The notes: a model not told the origin generated them from the letters alone. A stretch of DNA of 42,960 nucleotides from JAXDAY01 sp034679345 (GCA_034679345.1 JAXDAY010000006.1:1-42960); one strand, 5' to 3'. Positions 15,727 to 25,002 are shown, counted from the stretch's first letter. Program-made: numbers and translations.

Positions 15727-16257
15727 ATGCGATGGATCGGGGCAGTCACTGGGATCGCCGTGGCGACGACCGCCGCCGCGGCGAAGCCTCCCGAGATCAT
15801 CAAGCAGTTGGATGATGTGACGGTGCGCATCGTCCTGCTCGAGGCCGATCTGGGCCGGATGGTCCGTGAGGTCGACATGGTGCGCAAACACCCCGAGTTG
15901 TGCCCCATCTGCGTCCTGATGTCCGACACCGAGGATTCGCTGGTCTGGTTGCCCGTCGGCATTGCCTGGGAACGGGACGGGCCGCTTCTCATCGACCCGG
16001 TCATCGTCCTGAAGACCGAGGCGCGTGAGGTGCGCTCCACCCAAGCGTGGGTGAGCCGGCTCACGGCGCCGCCGGTGGAGGGATACCGGACTCCAGTCAA
16101 GATCCCGCCTGGGTGGAAGTGCGATTCGTCCCATGCCGACTGGAAGGGGGTGACGGTCTTCGTGGCTTTCCCCCGGGCGTATCACCCGCCGGGTGCCGGC
16201 TGGCCGCTGGTCCTGCATCTGGAGGACGTCGTCGATGCCGAGGTCCGGGTGAACTAG
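15727..16257 (+). CDS. Secreted protein of unknown function with a CPIC motif
   Basis: The ATG at 15727 lies two bases after the stop of the Cys-rich gene, so translation is probably coupled and both share the sigma-54 promoter. The 176-residue product begins MRWIGAVTGIAVATTAAAAKP, a short signal peptide. A helical or coiled region follows (about 25-55), then HPELCPICVL with a Cys-x-x-Cys pair. The C-terminal half is beta-rich and contains one more Cys (WKCDSSH). Family not recognised. CPIC could be a redox or metal site. Confidence 0.65.
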   Translation: MRWIGAVTGIAVATTAAAAKPPEIIKQLDDVTVRIVLLEADLGRMVREVDMVRKHPELCPICVLMSDTEDSLVWLPVGIAWERDGPLLIDPVIVLKTEAREVRSTQAWVSRLTAPPVEGYRTPVKIPPGWKCDSSHADWKGVTVFVAFPRAYHPPGAGWPLVLHLEDVVDAEVRVN

Positions 16258-16272
16258 TCGCACCGGAATCGA

Positions 16273-16291
16273 CCGGACGGCTAGGGTCCGG
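16273..16291 (+). terminator. Possible terminator hairpin of the sigma-54 operon
   Basis: CCGGAC (16273-16278) pairs with GTCCGG (16286-16291) around a 7-base loop, 16 bases past the stop at 16257. There is no T-run. The remainder of 16292-16674 holds no gene I can support. It is AT-richer near 16500-16560, where a promoter for the gene at 16675 could lie. Confidence 0.35.
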
Positions 16292-16674
16292 CCCCTCCCC
16301 GAACTGGGCGCCGGCTGGCTGGATGCCCGCGCCTTCGCACTCAGGCGCACACGCGTGATGCGACGCGCGGTGGGGAGGCGCGGGTGATCTCCATCACCGA
16401 AAGCCCGGCGCCTCCCGCCGCGCAGAGCCGCCGTCGGGAGAAGGAAGCCAGGCGGATGAATCGACCTGACGTTCTGGCCCCCTGGACTCCCAGGTGTCGA
16501 CTCGAACTATTCGTCAATTTCATTCGTTGATTTGCACCCGCTAGTCTTTCATACTCTTTCGTCCCGGTTGCGGGCCGCGTCCATCGGCCGCGACGTCCGC
16601 TTTCCCGCACCGATCCATCGTCCAACATCCCAATCGCAGTCCACTTGCATCCTGATTCAGGAGGAAATAGAGCC

Positions 16675-17283
16675 ATGAGTCTCCAGAGAATCCGATCCCA
16701 ATGGTTCATGCCCGTGGCCATTGCGGGGATCGTCGCCGTCACATGGTCGTCATCGCTCGCGACCACGCAGGACGAACCGAACCAGGGAGCGCCGACGACT
16801 CCATCGAATGGCGCCGCGAACGAGATCCAGGCTCCAGTCGCGCCGCCGTCGACCGAGCACGCGCTCACGCCTGCGGAGATGTTCTATCTCCATCGCGACC
16901 CGGTCGCGCCGGAGGACAAGGGCTCCGTCTACACCGACCTGGGAGCAACGCTCCCCGCAGCAGGTCCCACCGAGTACGAGGCGATGAAGCTCGCGATGGC
17001 GCGCGAGGCGATCGAGCGCTCCCGCAGCCTCGGACTGCTCGACTCCATGCAGCGGCTCGACCCGCCAGGGGTCACGAGCGTTGAAGAGCTCCAGCGCCTG
17101 AAGCTCGAGAGGCTCCTCACGATCCCCTCGGCGCCGCTTCCACCCGATCCCGCCGCCGGGGTCGGCGACGTCGCCCCACCGGTGCAGGAGATCGGCCCCG
17201 GAACGCTCAGCCCCGCCGAGATCGAGAAGCTCGAGCAGGCCGGCTCGGCGCCCGCGGCCCCGGCGCCGGTCGAGGAGGAGTAG
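16675..17283 (+). CDS. Secreted protein of unknown function, Pro/Ala-rich
   Basis: The ATG at 16675 follows AGGAGGAAATAGAGCC, one of the best ribosome sites in the window. The 202-residue product has an N-terminal hydrophobic segment (FMPVAIAGIVAVTWSSSLA), a low-complexity Pro/Ala/Asn linker, a helical middle (EYEAMKLAMAREAIERSRSLG) and a Pro/Ala-rich tail. There are no catalytic motifs. It stops four bases before the metzincin-like gene, so the two form an operon. A chaperone, propeptide or inhibitor role for the metalloprotein is inference. Confidence 0.65.
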   Translation: MSLQRIRSQWFMPVAIAGIVAVTWSSSLATTQDEPNQGAPTTPSNGAANEIQAPVAPPSTEHALTPAEMFYLHRDPVAPEDKGSVYTDLGATLPAAGPTEYEAMKLAMAREAIERSRSLGLLDSMQRLDPPGVTSVEELQRLKLERLLTIPSAPLPPDPAAGVGDVAPPVQEIGPGTLSPAEIEKLEQAGSAPAAPAPVEEE

Positions 17284-17287
17284 TCCG

Positions 17288-20200
17288 ATGAGTCGATCCA
17301 TCGCTCTGCTCGCTCTCGCCGCGATGCTCGCGCTCAGCGCATCATTCGCGCTCGCTCAGGCGCCTCCACCTCCGAGCACTCGCTCTTTCTCCGATGCCGA
17401 CTACGTGAAGGCCCAGGCCGAAGCCGCCGCAGCGCCTTCCGAGCCTGCCTCGAGCTTCGAGCTCCCCGCAGGCGGAGACGAGAGCGCCGTCCTCTCGAAC
17501 GGGGATGAGGACACCGCGCACTACGGTCGCGGCCGGACCCTCGTCATCCACATCTTCATCAACCACACGGGCGGAACATGGACCGCGGAGGAGATGAATG
17601 GCGCCGGCGCCCGCGCCCGCGTGGCGAAGGACCATTTCATCAACAACGCCCCCTGGAACGCGAATGTCTCCTTCGATTACGACGGCTCCAACGCCTACTG
17701 GTATTACAATCCCACCGTCAACTACAACATCCCCGACAGCGGGATGAACAACACGGTCGTCCAGGACGCGCTCGCCAATATCGGCATCGGCGACGGCGAC
17801 GGCGACGGGACCCGCGTCGACGATCTCACTTTCTTCCTGCAGAACTGGGGTGGCGGATGGGACAACGTCCTCGCCTGCTTCGAGCCGGACCAGACGGGTC
17901 GGGCCTGGGCTTCCTACAGCTACGCCATGACGTACCTCTACACGAACTCGAGCGGGAACGTCTTCGCCCACGAGTGGGGGCACCTCTTCGGGGCGTGCGA
18001 CGAGTACGTGGAGGGGGGGCAGTGCAATGGCGGGATCAACTGCGGCGCCTGCCAGAGCACCTATCTCGATGCGGTCGTCAACAACGGGAATTGCCAGCTC
18101 GCCTCGTGCCCGTCCGATGTCGCGTGCCTGATGATCGACAACACCTTCAACGGCATCTGCGACTACACGCGCCGCCACTGGGGTTGGCGTGACGGGGACG
18201 GCAACGGCCAGCTCGACACGCTCAAGCGCCGGCTCTCTGGCAACACCTTTGTCAATATCTGGGAGCTGTTCCACAACGGGTGGTTCTACTGGAACTACAC
18301 CGGCGAGGGCATGGTCGCCCCCCAGTACTGGCACAACTGGGCCGTGACCGCTCTGCGCAGCCCCTCCGGCGCCGACTACGACCTCAGGGTCTATGGGGAC
18401 AACAACCACCACTTCCAGTACGCTTCCTCCGCGTACGGCGGCACGACGGTCGACTTCGTCGTCGGCGACTATAACCACAGCCCGATCGGCAACGAGCACA
18501 TCGAGGTGTACCGCTACAGCGGCAACGACGAGTGGTACAACCTGACATACGAGAGCGGCGGCGAGATGCTCTTCGCCGACGGGATCGCGCGGTACGGCAG
18601 CTGGAATGACTACAGCATCGCGCAGGTCTGGGATGTCCCGCTCTTCGGCGGGGAGACGCTGAGCTTCTACCTCACCCCATCCGCGGGGCTCGACATGGGA
18701 ATGGCCCTATACAAGTCCAACGGCGAGCCTTACTGGACGGGTCGTTCCGGCGCGGTGGCCGTCGCCGACGCCTATGGCCCCGGGGGACTCGAGGCGTTCA
18801 GCTTCACCGTCCCAGTCGACGACGTCTACGGCCTGGTCCTCTGGTCCAACGCAGGCGTGGCCGGAACCTTCTCGATCCAGATCGGCCCCTCCCCGGTCCT
18901 GCTCGCGGAGGAATCGCCTTTCTCCTCCGCCCTCGACCTGCGCCTCTACGACTATGATCCGAACTCGATCTACTGGGCCTTCGTCGGCACGCGGCCCGAT
19001 GCGGGGACTGACGTGAAGATCGGGCTCTACGACGATGCCCAGTATCAGACTCTCTTCAATGAAGTCGATTCGTTCGGCGCCGGGTGGATGGAGTTCTTCG
19101 CGGCGGACTACAACGACGGCTATAGCCGCGACCATCTTCGGGTGCAGCGCCTCTACGGAGGAACCCACACCTCCGAGTGGGAGCAGGACCCCGAGGTCCT
19201 ATCCGGGGCGACCAGCGGCCTCTCGTGGGGCTCGACGCACCTGGGGAAAGTCTGGGACTCGTATCTCGTCGCGGGGCAACCGTACTTCTTCCGCGAGTAC
19301 CACCCCATCGGATCGGGATTCGACTCCGGCGCCTACCTCTTCAGCTCCGCCGACGGTTATCGGTTCAAGAGCCGCGCGCAGTGGGAAAGCGGCTCCGACT
19401 GGCGCCCCGCATCCGACGGCGGCGAGTGGTTCAGCTACACGCCGTGGATCAACGACTGGTACGGCTACTACTTGATCGCGAACAACCAGTACAACGAGAA
19501 CTACAGCATCTGGATGGGACCGCAGGAGGCGATGCCCGAGGACTTCGTGGAGACTCGATCGGAGGAGATCCTCTGGGGATCCGCGGATGTCTCCTCCGTC
19601 TACTGGACCGTCTTTGCCGCGCGACCTGCTCCCGGCGAGGCCGCCAGCGTCTGGCTCTATGGCGATCCCGGCTACACCATCACGACCCTGGCGGCGAGCG
19701 ATCAGACGGCCAATCCCGTGGTCTATGTCGTCGGCGACTACAACCACAATTCGGTCGGGACGGTCTATCCCCGCTTCCGCAGGTCTTCGGGGTACCAGAA
19801 CATCGACTGCGAGTGGGAGGGTGGCTCCGAACAGCTCGTCTTCATTCCTGGAACGATCCAGACCCTCGACCTCGCCTGGGGTAGCGACGTCGCCGAGATT
19901 TGGGACATCTACCTTTCCGCGGGACAGCAGGTGCGCTTCGACGTGGAGGATCTCTCCGGAGCGATGGACTTCGGCCTCGCCTTCTTCGCGTCGAACGGAG
20001 GCGCCTACTACGCGAATCGCGACTACGCGGTGGCGGAGTCCGACGCGAACGGCGCGGGCGGAAGCGAATCGGTCACGATCACCGCGGGGGCCAATGACTG
20101 GTACGGCGTCCTCGTCTACAACAAGAACGATGCGAGCGGCGACTATCGCATCCACGTCATCGATCCGGCAAGCGCCTCGGCCGAGGAGACGGCAAGCGCG

Positions 20201-20476
20201 CAATTCGGTTTGCAGCCGATCGGCGCGAATCCCTTCACGGATCAGGCGGGACTTGCCTTCGAGCTTCCCTCTGCCGCGACGACGCGCCTCGCCGTCTACG
20301 ACGTCCATGGAAGGGAGATCCGCTCCCTCGTGGACAGCCAGGCCAGCGCGGGCCATCACACGGTCACCTGGGATGGACGCGACGCCTCCGGCGCGATCGT
20401 TCCGTCGGGGATCTACTTCGCGAGACTGGAGTCGGGCGGCCGCCAGATGAAGGTCAAGCTCGTGCGATCTCGTTAG
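17288..20476 (+). CDS. Large secreted metzincin-like metalloprotein with T9SS-type sorting domain
   Basis: This 1062-residue protein has a signal peptide (MSRSIALLALAAMLALS, cleavage near ALAQA). Its catalytic-like domain (about 75-330) carries HEWGHLFGACD (His228, Glu229, His232, Asp238). That is HExxHxxGxxD, the metzincin zinc site with Asp as third ligand, as in snapalysin. Cysteines just after it (about 245-300) may form disulfides. From about 360, repeated beta modules each contain a VGDYNH-like segment, in a pattern like bacterial pre-peptidase domains. The C-terminus (about 975-1062) is a FlgD-like sorting domain ending in MKVKLVRSR. The probable role is extracellular proteolysis. The Asp ligand makes the assignment good but not certain. 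Confidence 0.8.
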   Translation: MSRSIALLALAAMLALSASFALAQAPPPPSTRSFSDADYVKAQAEAAAAPSEPASSFELPAGGDESAVLSNGDEDTAHYGRGRTLVIHIFINHTGGTWTAEEMNGAGARARVAKDHFINNAPWNANVSFDYDGSNAYWYYNPTVNYNIPDSGMNNTVVQDALANIGIGDGDGDGTRVDDLTFFLQNWGGGWDNVLACFEPDQTGRAWASYSYAMTYLYTNSSGNVFAHEWGHLFGACDEYVEGGQCNGGINCGACQSTYLDAVVNNGNCQLASCPSDVACLMIDNTFNGICDYTRRHWGWRDGDGNGQLDTLKRRLSGNTFVNIWELFHNGWFYWNYTGEGMVAPQYWHNWAVTALRSPSGADYDLRVYGDNNHHFQYASSAYGGTTVDFVVGDYNHSPIGNEHIEVYRYSGNDEWYNLTYESGGEMLFADGIARYGSWNDYSIAQVWDVPLFGGETLSFYLTPSAGLDMGMALYKSNGEPYWTGRSGAVAVADAYGPGGLEAFSFTVPVDDVYGLVLWSNAGVAGTFSIQIGPSPVLLAEESPFSSALDLRLYDYDPNSIYWAFVGTRPDAGTDVKIGLYDDAQYQTLFNEVDSFGAGWMEFFAADYNDGYSRDHLRVQRLYGGTHTSEWEQDPEVLSGATSGLSWGSTHLGKVWDSYLVAGQPYFFREYHPIGSGFDSGAYLFSSADGYRFKSRAQWESGSDWRPASDGGEWFSYTPWINDWYGYYLIANNQYNENYSIWMGPQEAMPEDFVETRSEEILWGSADVSSVYWTVFAARPAPGEAASVWLYGDPGYTITTLAASDQTANPVVYVVGDYNHNSVGTVYPRFRRSSGYQNIDCEWEGGSEQLVFIPGTIQTLDLAWGSDVAEIWDIYLSAGQQVRFDVEDLSGAMDFGLAFFASNGGAYYANRDYAVAESDANGAGGSESVTITAGANDWYGVLVYNKNDASGDYRIHVIDPASASAEETASAQFGLQPIGANPFTDQAGLAFELPSAATTRLAVYDVHGREIRSLVDSQASAGHHTVTWDGRDASGAIVPSGIYFARLESGGRQMKVKLVRSR

Positions 20477-20524
20477 CGTCGCGACGCGCGGCACCTGGTC
20501 GGGTTCGCCGCGCTCCGATTGACA

Positions 20525-20556
20525 TGAGGAGGCCCCCGTCCCCGGGGGCCTCCTCA
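20525..20556. terminator. Strong bidirectional hairpin between convergent genes
   Basis: TGAGGAGGCCCCCG and CGGGGGCCTCCTCA pair perfectly over 14 bp around TCCC. The hairpin lies between the stop of the metzincin-like gene (20476) and that of the minus-strand lipoprotein gene (20583), so it probably serves both. Neither side has a T-run. Confidence 0.7.
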
Positions 20557-20582
20557 GAGGTTCGAGGTTTCGCCTTCTCTCT

Positions 20583-21107
20583 CTACTCCGGCATTTCGAT
20601 CGCGACGAACACCCCAGTCTTCTCTTCCTGGCTGTGCATGAACTGAACGCCGATTCTGCCCTTCTTCGCGCTGATCATGCTTGCATTCGGGCCCAGAAGG
20701 GCCGTTTGTGGCTCCCAGCCCTGCTCTTCCAACTCCGAGCGTAGTCTCTCCGTGGCATACTCGGGGACGTTTCGATACCAGATGTTGAACTTTCGAGTCC
20801 CCGTCTGGGTGGCGCTCGTCACGCGCTCGATCTCCCCGAATTCGAAGCGCGGAACGCCTTCGAACATCGCCGATGGCCACTCTGCCGCCAGCTCCGCTTC
20901 CGGGCTCGTCTCGTCGGCCTGGATCGACACATCCTCGCCGTCGATGGCGACATCGCCCTCCTCGCCCGTGGCGCTCTCGAGCAACTCTTTCAAGGCCCTT
21001 TCACCGGCGTTCTCGTCCGCCTTCTTCTTCCCGCAGCTCAGGGGGGCGGCGCAGGCCGCTGTGAGCGTCAGGCAGAGGACGAACCGAATCCATCGTCCTT
21101 GGATCAT
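20583..21107 (-). CDS. Lipoprotein of unknown function
   Basis: The ATG at 21107 follows GGGAGGATGCG on the minus strand and is preferred to an earlier one at 21146. The 174-residue product begins with a lipoprotein signal (MIQGRWIRFVLCLTLTAACA) and lipobox APLSC, followed by GKKK. An acidic linker (about 35-75) precedes a folded C-terminal domain of about 90 residues. Its segment YATERLRSELEEQGWEPQTAL resembles small periplasmic alpha/beta modules. No family is recognised. Confidence 0.7.
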   Translation of the reverse strand: MIQGRWIRFVLCLTLTAACAAPLSCGKKKADENAGERALKELLESATGEEGDVAIDGEDVSIQADETSPEAELAAEWPSAMFEGVPRFEFGEIERVTSATQTGTRKFNIWYRNVPEYATERLRSELEEQGWEPQTALLGPNASMISAKKGRIGVQFMHSQEEKTGVFVAIEMPE

Positions 21108-21165
21108 TCGCGCATCCTCCCATCCTGGACCGGGGAACCGGAGCATGCCGAGCCCGGCGCGCGTT

Positions 21166-22170
21166 CTAGTCTTCTTCCTCTGTCGGCATCAGGTCCTCGC
21201 GCTTCACTTGCACCGGTATCTTCGACCAGACGAGGAAGTCGTCCAGCCGTTCATGCGGAACGCGCAGGAACCGGCCGAGGTCGAGCTTTTCGAGCAAGCG
21301 AGTGCTGTACGCGGCAAGAGCGAGATTCACGAATCGCTCGGGGAGATCGGTGGGACGTTGCTCGTCGACCTTTCGACGGCGGAGCTTCGACGATGCCGGC
21401 GGCTCCTCTGACCGGGGCAGATCGAGGTCCGCGAGCCGGCGCCAGAGGACGGCCGGCGCGACGCCGAAGACCTCGGCAGCGTGCGAGATCGTTCCCGCCT
21501 CCGGATTCGGCAGGTTCAGGTCCGGCGAGGATTTCCGGACCAGTCCCTCGGGAAGTAGGAGCGCCCGTGCGAATCGATCGGCGCGGCGTTCGCTCGCCGA
21601 GTGATTCTCGTTCTCGAGATCGTGACGGCGCCAGCGACAGAAGCGGCTCTCGTATGGGTTCACGTCCATGACGAGATGGCCGTACTCATGGGCAAGCACG
21701 AACTCGGCATCGGGAGAGCCACCGCAACACCCGACAAGAATCGAGGGGCCCGACTCGCCGAGGTAGTGAAATCCCCCCGTGAGAACCTCCGGGGACTCCG
21801 GCCCACGGCTGCGCCTGAAGACCTTGATGCCGCGCATGTCAAGGGCGTCCAGCAGATCCTCCGCGGGCTCCAGCCCCAGCTCCAGGAGCTCCCGCTCCCG
21901 CGCGGCAATTGCCTCGGCTTGGGACTCGATCGAATCGAGATCCTGATTGAGGTGTTCGAGGTGAACGGGAAGTTCAAACCGGACCTCCCCCTGGATCAGC
22001 CGCTCGAGGAAAGCGAACTGCCGGGTCAGCCGGACAAACTCCAAGACTTCGGTCCGCTCGATTCCGTTGAGGCCGGGGTCGGCACGGAATGCCTCGACTT
22101 CGTGGAGCGTGTCTTCGAGATTCGACTCTGCGAAGGGGTAATCCGCCCGTTTCTTCACGCTGGTCGACAT
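21166..22170 (-). CDS. ImmA/IrrE-type zinc metallopeptidase
   Basis: The ATG at 22170 follows GAGGAGATACCG and is preferred to a longer reading. The 334-residue protein has a helical N-terminal part (to about 120). A peptidase domain follows with LAHEYGHLVMD (HExxH) and, about 30 residues later, ENHSASERRADRFARALLLPEG. This is the usual ERxADxFAxxLLmP segment that supplies the third zinc ligand. Such proteins cleave repressors in stress or mobile-element control. No helix-turn-helix neighbour is present, so the target is unknown. It is divergent from the glycosyltransferase (58-base gap). Confidence 0.8.
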   Translation of the reverse strand: MSTSVKKRADYPFAESNLEDTLHEVEAFRADPGLNGIERTEVLEFVRLTRQFAFLERLIQGEVRFELPVHLEHLNQDLDSIESQAEAIAARERELLELGLEPAEDLLDALDMRGIKVFRRSRGPESPEVLTGGFHYLGESGPSILVGCCGGSPDAEFVLAHEYGHLVMDVNPYESRFCRWRRHDLENENHSASERRADRFARALLLPEGLVRKSSPDLNLPNPEAGTISHAAEVFGVAPAVLWRRLADLDLPRSEEPPASSKLRRRKVDEQRPTDLPERFVNLALAAYSTRLLEKLDLGRFLRVPHERLDDFLVWSKIPVQVKREDLMPTEEED

Positions 22171-22228
22171 CGGTATCTCCTCGCCCCCATCGTAGTCCTT
22201 CCGCTGTGATGGTGATAGTCTCCGCGCA

Positions 22229-23521
22229 ATGAAGCGACTGCTCGTGGTTTCCTTCGCGCTGCCCCCGACCCTGGGATCCAATCCCTCCCGGGCGTGGCAT
22301 CTCGCCCGGCACTTACCGGCTTTCGGGTGGGAGGCGATCGTCGTCACCCCGCGTCATCCCAGACGACGCATGACGGTGGAAAACGCGCGAGAGCATCGGG
22401 ACCACTCGATTCCGCTGAGACGGGTCCTCGATCCTTCCGGCGCCTCATTCTGGCTGCAGGAAACAGGATATCGGGATCTCGCCGCGGATTGGCGCAGGAA
22501 TGCTCCCATCCCGAACGCCGATCAGGATCTTCCGGGGCTGTACGGTCGGCAAGACCCGACGCCCGAGGAGGCGGGGCTCGCGCCGCCCCCGCGCCCGACC
22601 TCTGCGTGGCGCTCGGCCGTGGCCGCTTTGCGTTACGTCCCCGACGCGAGGGCGGGATGGATCGGGCCCGCGACCGCCGCAGCGCGCGCAGTGGCGGAAA
22701 CCCTGCGGCCGGACGCGATCTACTCGGTCTCCCCGCCGCTCAGCGCGCACTGCGTCGCGTCCCGGATCGCGGCGGACCTGCGAGTCCCATGGCTTGCCGA
22801 CCTGAGATTCCCCTGGGCGGATTCAGCCCACGGACTCGCGGGACGTCTACGGGGCGCGGGAATCCTGCGGCGGGCGATCCGCGCGGGCCCCGGCGCTCCC
22901 GTCGACCTGCGTCCCAGCTTCGATGAGCTCGACTGGAAGCCGAGTGGTTCGCGGACGGCCAAAGCGCGCACCGATCCGCTCGTCCTGCTCCATGCGGGCC
23001 CGACGGCGGTTGCTGGTCGCGATCCGATTCCTGTCCTCGACGCGGTGCGCGCCTTGATCGATCGCGGCGCCATCCGCGCCGACGCCATCCGCCTCCGCTT
23101 CATCGGCGCGAACGATCCTCGGCTCGCCGCAGCGATCGTCGCCAGGCGCCTCGGCAGTGTGGCGACGCTCGAGCCGGCCGTTCCTTGGGAAGTCTCCATC
23201 CAGTCGCAGGCGGAGGCGGCCGCCCTCTTGCTGATTCTGGGCCCGGGCGACGCGGGCAGGATCCCCGATCGATTGCTGGAGGCCTTCGCCGTGAGGCGGC
23301 CGCTGATCGAGACGGGGCCAGGAGATCCGGTATGCGAAGGGCTCATCCGATCCTCGCGGATTCGAGGCTCGTGCGGGGATGATGCAGTCCTTGCGAATCG
23401 GATCGCGCGTCTCATCGAAGCCGATGCCGGAGTCCTCGCAGCTCCCGTCGATCTCGATGAAGACGCGATCGCCCCATACCGGGCCCTCAGCATCGCCGAG
23501 CGCGTGGTCGCGGCCTTCTAG
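22229..23521 (+). CDS. Glycosyltransferase-like protein (GT-B type)
   Basis: This 430-residue protein begins MKRLLVVSFALPPTLGSNPSRAWHLARHLPAFGWEAIVVTP, the typical start of group 1 (GT4) glycosyltransferases. The first Rossmann domain includes PDAIYSVSPPLSAHCVA and WLADLRFPWAD. The second domain includes LVLLHAGPTAV and the GPGDAGRIPDRLLEAFAVRRPLI segment, which matches the sugar-nucleotide site without a clear E-x7-E pair. The acceptor is unknown; envelope polysaccharide is likely. Its TAG stop is interleaved with the stop of the convergent gene within CTAG at 23518-23521. Confidence 0.75.
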   Translation: MKRLLVVSFALPPTLGSNPSRAWHLARHLPAFGWEAIVVTPRHPRRRMTVENAREHRDHSIPLRRVLDPSGASFWLQETGYRDLAADWRRNAPIPNADQDLPGLYGRQDPTPEEAGLAPPPRPTSAWRSAVAALRYVPDARAGWIGPATAAARAVAETLRPDAIYSVSPPLSAHCVASRIAADLRVPWLADLRFPWADSAHGLAGRLRGAGILRRAIRAGPGAPVDLRPSFDELDWKPSGSRTAKARTDPLVLLHAGPTAVAGRDPIPVLDAVRALIDRGAIRADAIRLRFIGANDPRLAAAIVARRLGSVATLEPAVPWEVSIQSQAEAAALLLILGPGDAGRIPDRLLEAFAVRRPLIETGPGDPVCEGLIRSSRIRGSCGDDAVLANRIARLIEADAGVLAAPVDLDEDAIAPYRALSIAERVVAAF

Positions 23522-24330
23522 CCCTGCCTCCGACTCACGACCTGGACCATCTGCCGCACGCGGTTCGCATCGACCGGCTCGTCGATGCGGCCGTTTCGCT
23601 TGAGCCAGGTGCCGACGATGAAGCCGTCGCAGTGGGGAGCGAGAACGCGTGCCGACTCGAGATCGACTCCGCTCGCGGCGAGAACCGGCGTCCCGGCAAC
23701 CGCACGCCGCACGGCGATCAGCTCCTCGCGATCCACCGCTGCGCCCGTCTCGGGGCCAGTCACGAGAAGAACGTCGGCGAGGCCACGCGCCACCGTCTCG
23801 CGCGCCTCCTCCTCGATCGGGCGGGACGCGAGCGGCACGGCATGCTTCACCCGTACATCAGCGAAGATGGCCGTCGCGCGTCCGAGGGAAGCGCGCAAGC
23901 GAAGCGATTCGTGGGCCCGCCCCACGAGCACGCCTTGGTCGGAAACGACGGCGCCGGTGTGGACGTTGACGCGCACGAAGGGGAGCCCGATGACCGCGGC
24001 GATCGAAAGCGCCGCCGACGCGTCATTCCTGAGGACGTTGATCCCGATGGGGAATGGATCGGGAGCGTGCGCCTTCAGCAGGGCCGCCGCGGTGGTCATC
24101 GCGGCGACGGTCACGGGCGCAACGGCGCCCGGATGGAATGGAGCATCGCCGAAGTTCTCGAGAATCGCTCCTTGGGCTCCGCCCTGGACGAGAGCGTCGA
24201 GATCGCGCACGGCCGCATCCAGCACCGAGTCCAGATCGTTCGCGAAGCGGGGACTGCCGGGGAGGGGCCCCAGGTGAATCATCCCAAAAAACCAGGGCGG
24301 GCGATTGCCGCTCATGAAGTCGAGACTCAT
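23518..24330 (-). CDS. BtpA/SgcQ-family TIM-barrel protein
   Basis: The 270-residue product has WFFGMIHLGPLPGSPR near the start, the family signature (M-x-H-L-x-P-L-P-G-s-p). It continues with GAILENFGDAPF, IGINVLRNDASAALSIA, FVRVNVHTGAVVSDQG and a phosphate-binding end (ASGVDLESARVLAPHCDGFIVGTWLKRNG). BtpA is linked to photosystem I stability in cyanobacteria and SgcQ to sugar metabolism, so the reaction here is unknown. The start at 24330 fits the alignment but has only a weak ribosome site. It lies 43 bases after the outer-membrane barrel gene on the same strand. Confidence 0.85.
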   Translation of the reverse strand: MSLDFMSGNRPPWFFGMIHLGPLPGSPRFANDLDSVLDAAVRDLDALVQGGAQGAILENFGDAPFHPGAVAPVTVAAMTTAAALLKAHAPDPFPIGINVLRNDASAALSIAAVIGLPFVRVNVHTGAVVSDQGVLVGRAHESLRLRASLGRATAIFADVRVKHAVPLASRPIEEEARETVARGLADVLLVTGPETGAAVDREELIAVRRAVAGTPVLAASGVDLESARVLAPHCDGFIVGTWLKRNGRIDEPVDANRVRQMVQVVSRRQG

Positions 24331-24373
24331 CGCCCGCCCATCCCCTGTTCCTGGGAGTGAACCCCGGGACGGC

Positions 24374-24868
24374 CTAGTAAGGGAAGGTGTAACCGACCGC
24401 CAACTTGAAGTCGGGCGTGTCCTCGATGCCGATGTTCGCTTCGAAGAAGATCGGAGCCTCATTCAGGACGAGGCCCGTGATCGCGTGGAAGCCCAGCTCG
24501 GTGTCGGTGTCGTCGATGCCGGGGAGATCGACTTCGAGATCATACTTGAACCACTGGAAGGCCAAGAGCCCGCCGGCGTAGAGCGAGCCGACGCCCTCGA
24601 CCGGGAACCAGTAGCTCAGGTCGGGGCTGATCGAAAGGAGCGTCGCATCGTCCCCAAAGCCAATCGTCACATTGGGAATGAAGTGCAGGTTTTCGACGAG
24701 CTCGCCCAGATCGGCGTGCGCGCCGAAGAACGGTTGGTCCGGATCGACCTGATACCCCGCACGGACGCCCCACCCGCGGAAACCGACCCCCTCCTCGGCC
24801 TGCGCGATCATGGGAAGCGCCACGATCCCGAGTGCCACGATCATCAGAGTTGCCGTTGTTCCACGCAT
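24374..24868 (-). CDS. Small outer-membrane beta-barrel protein
   Basis: The ATG at 24868 gives a clear signal peptide (MRGTTATLMIVALGIVALPMIAQA). The mature part, about 140 residues, alternates hydrophobic and polar residues in about eight strands and ends in FKLAVGYTFPY. The terminal aromatic residue is typical of outer-membrane barrels. It is of a similar size to OmpX/OmpW-like proteins. The function is unknown. Upstream lies a strong hairpin that separates it from the Hsp20 gene. Confidence 0.7.
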   Translation of the reverse strand: MRGTTATLMIVALGIVALPMIAQAEEGVGFRGWGVRAGYQVDPDQPFFGAHADLGELVENLHFIPNVTIGFGDDATLLSISPDLSYWFPVEGVGSLYAGGLLAFQWFKYDLEVDLPGIDDTDTELGFHAITGLVLNEAPIFFEANIGIEDTPDFKLAVGYTFPY

Positions 24869-24967
24869 TGCATCGTCCTTTCTCTGCCGGACACGGTCCC
24901 AGGCCTGCGCCCCTGCCAAGCATCTTGTGGGCAGACGCGGAGGCTGTCAAGGCGATTGGAGTTGCAG

Positions 24968-25002
24968 GATCGCCCCCCGGGATGAGGCGCCGGGGGGCGA
25001 TC
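24968..25002 (-). terminator. GC hairpin after the second Hsp20 gene
   Basis: GATCGCCCCCCGG (24968-24980) pairs perfectly over 13 bp with CCGGGGGGCGATC (24990-25002) around a 9-base loop. It lies 65 bases past the stop of the minus-strand Hsp20 gene. No T-run follows. Confidence 0.6.
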
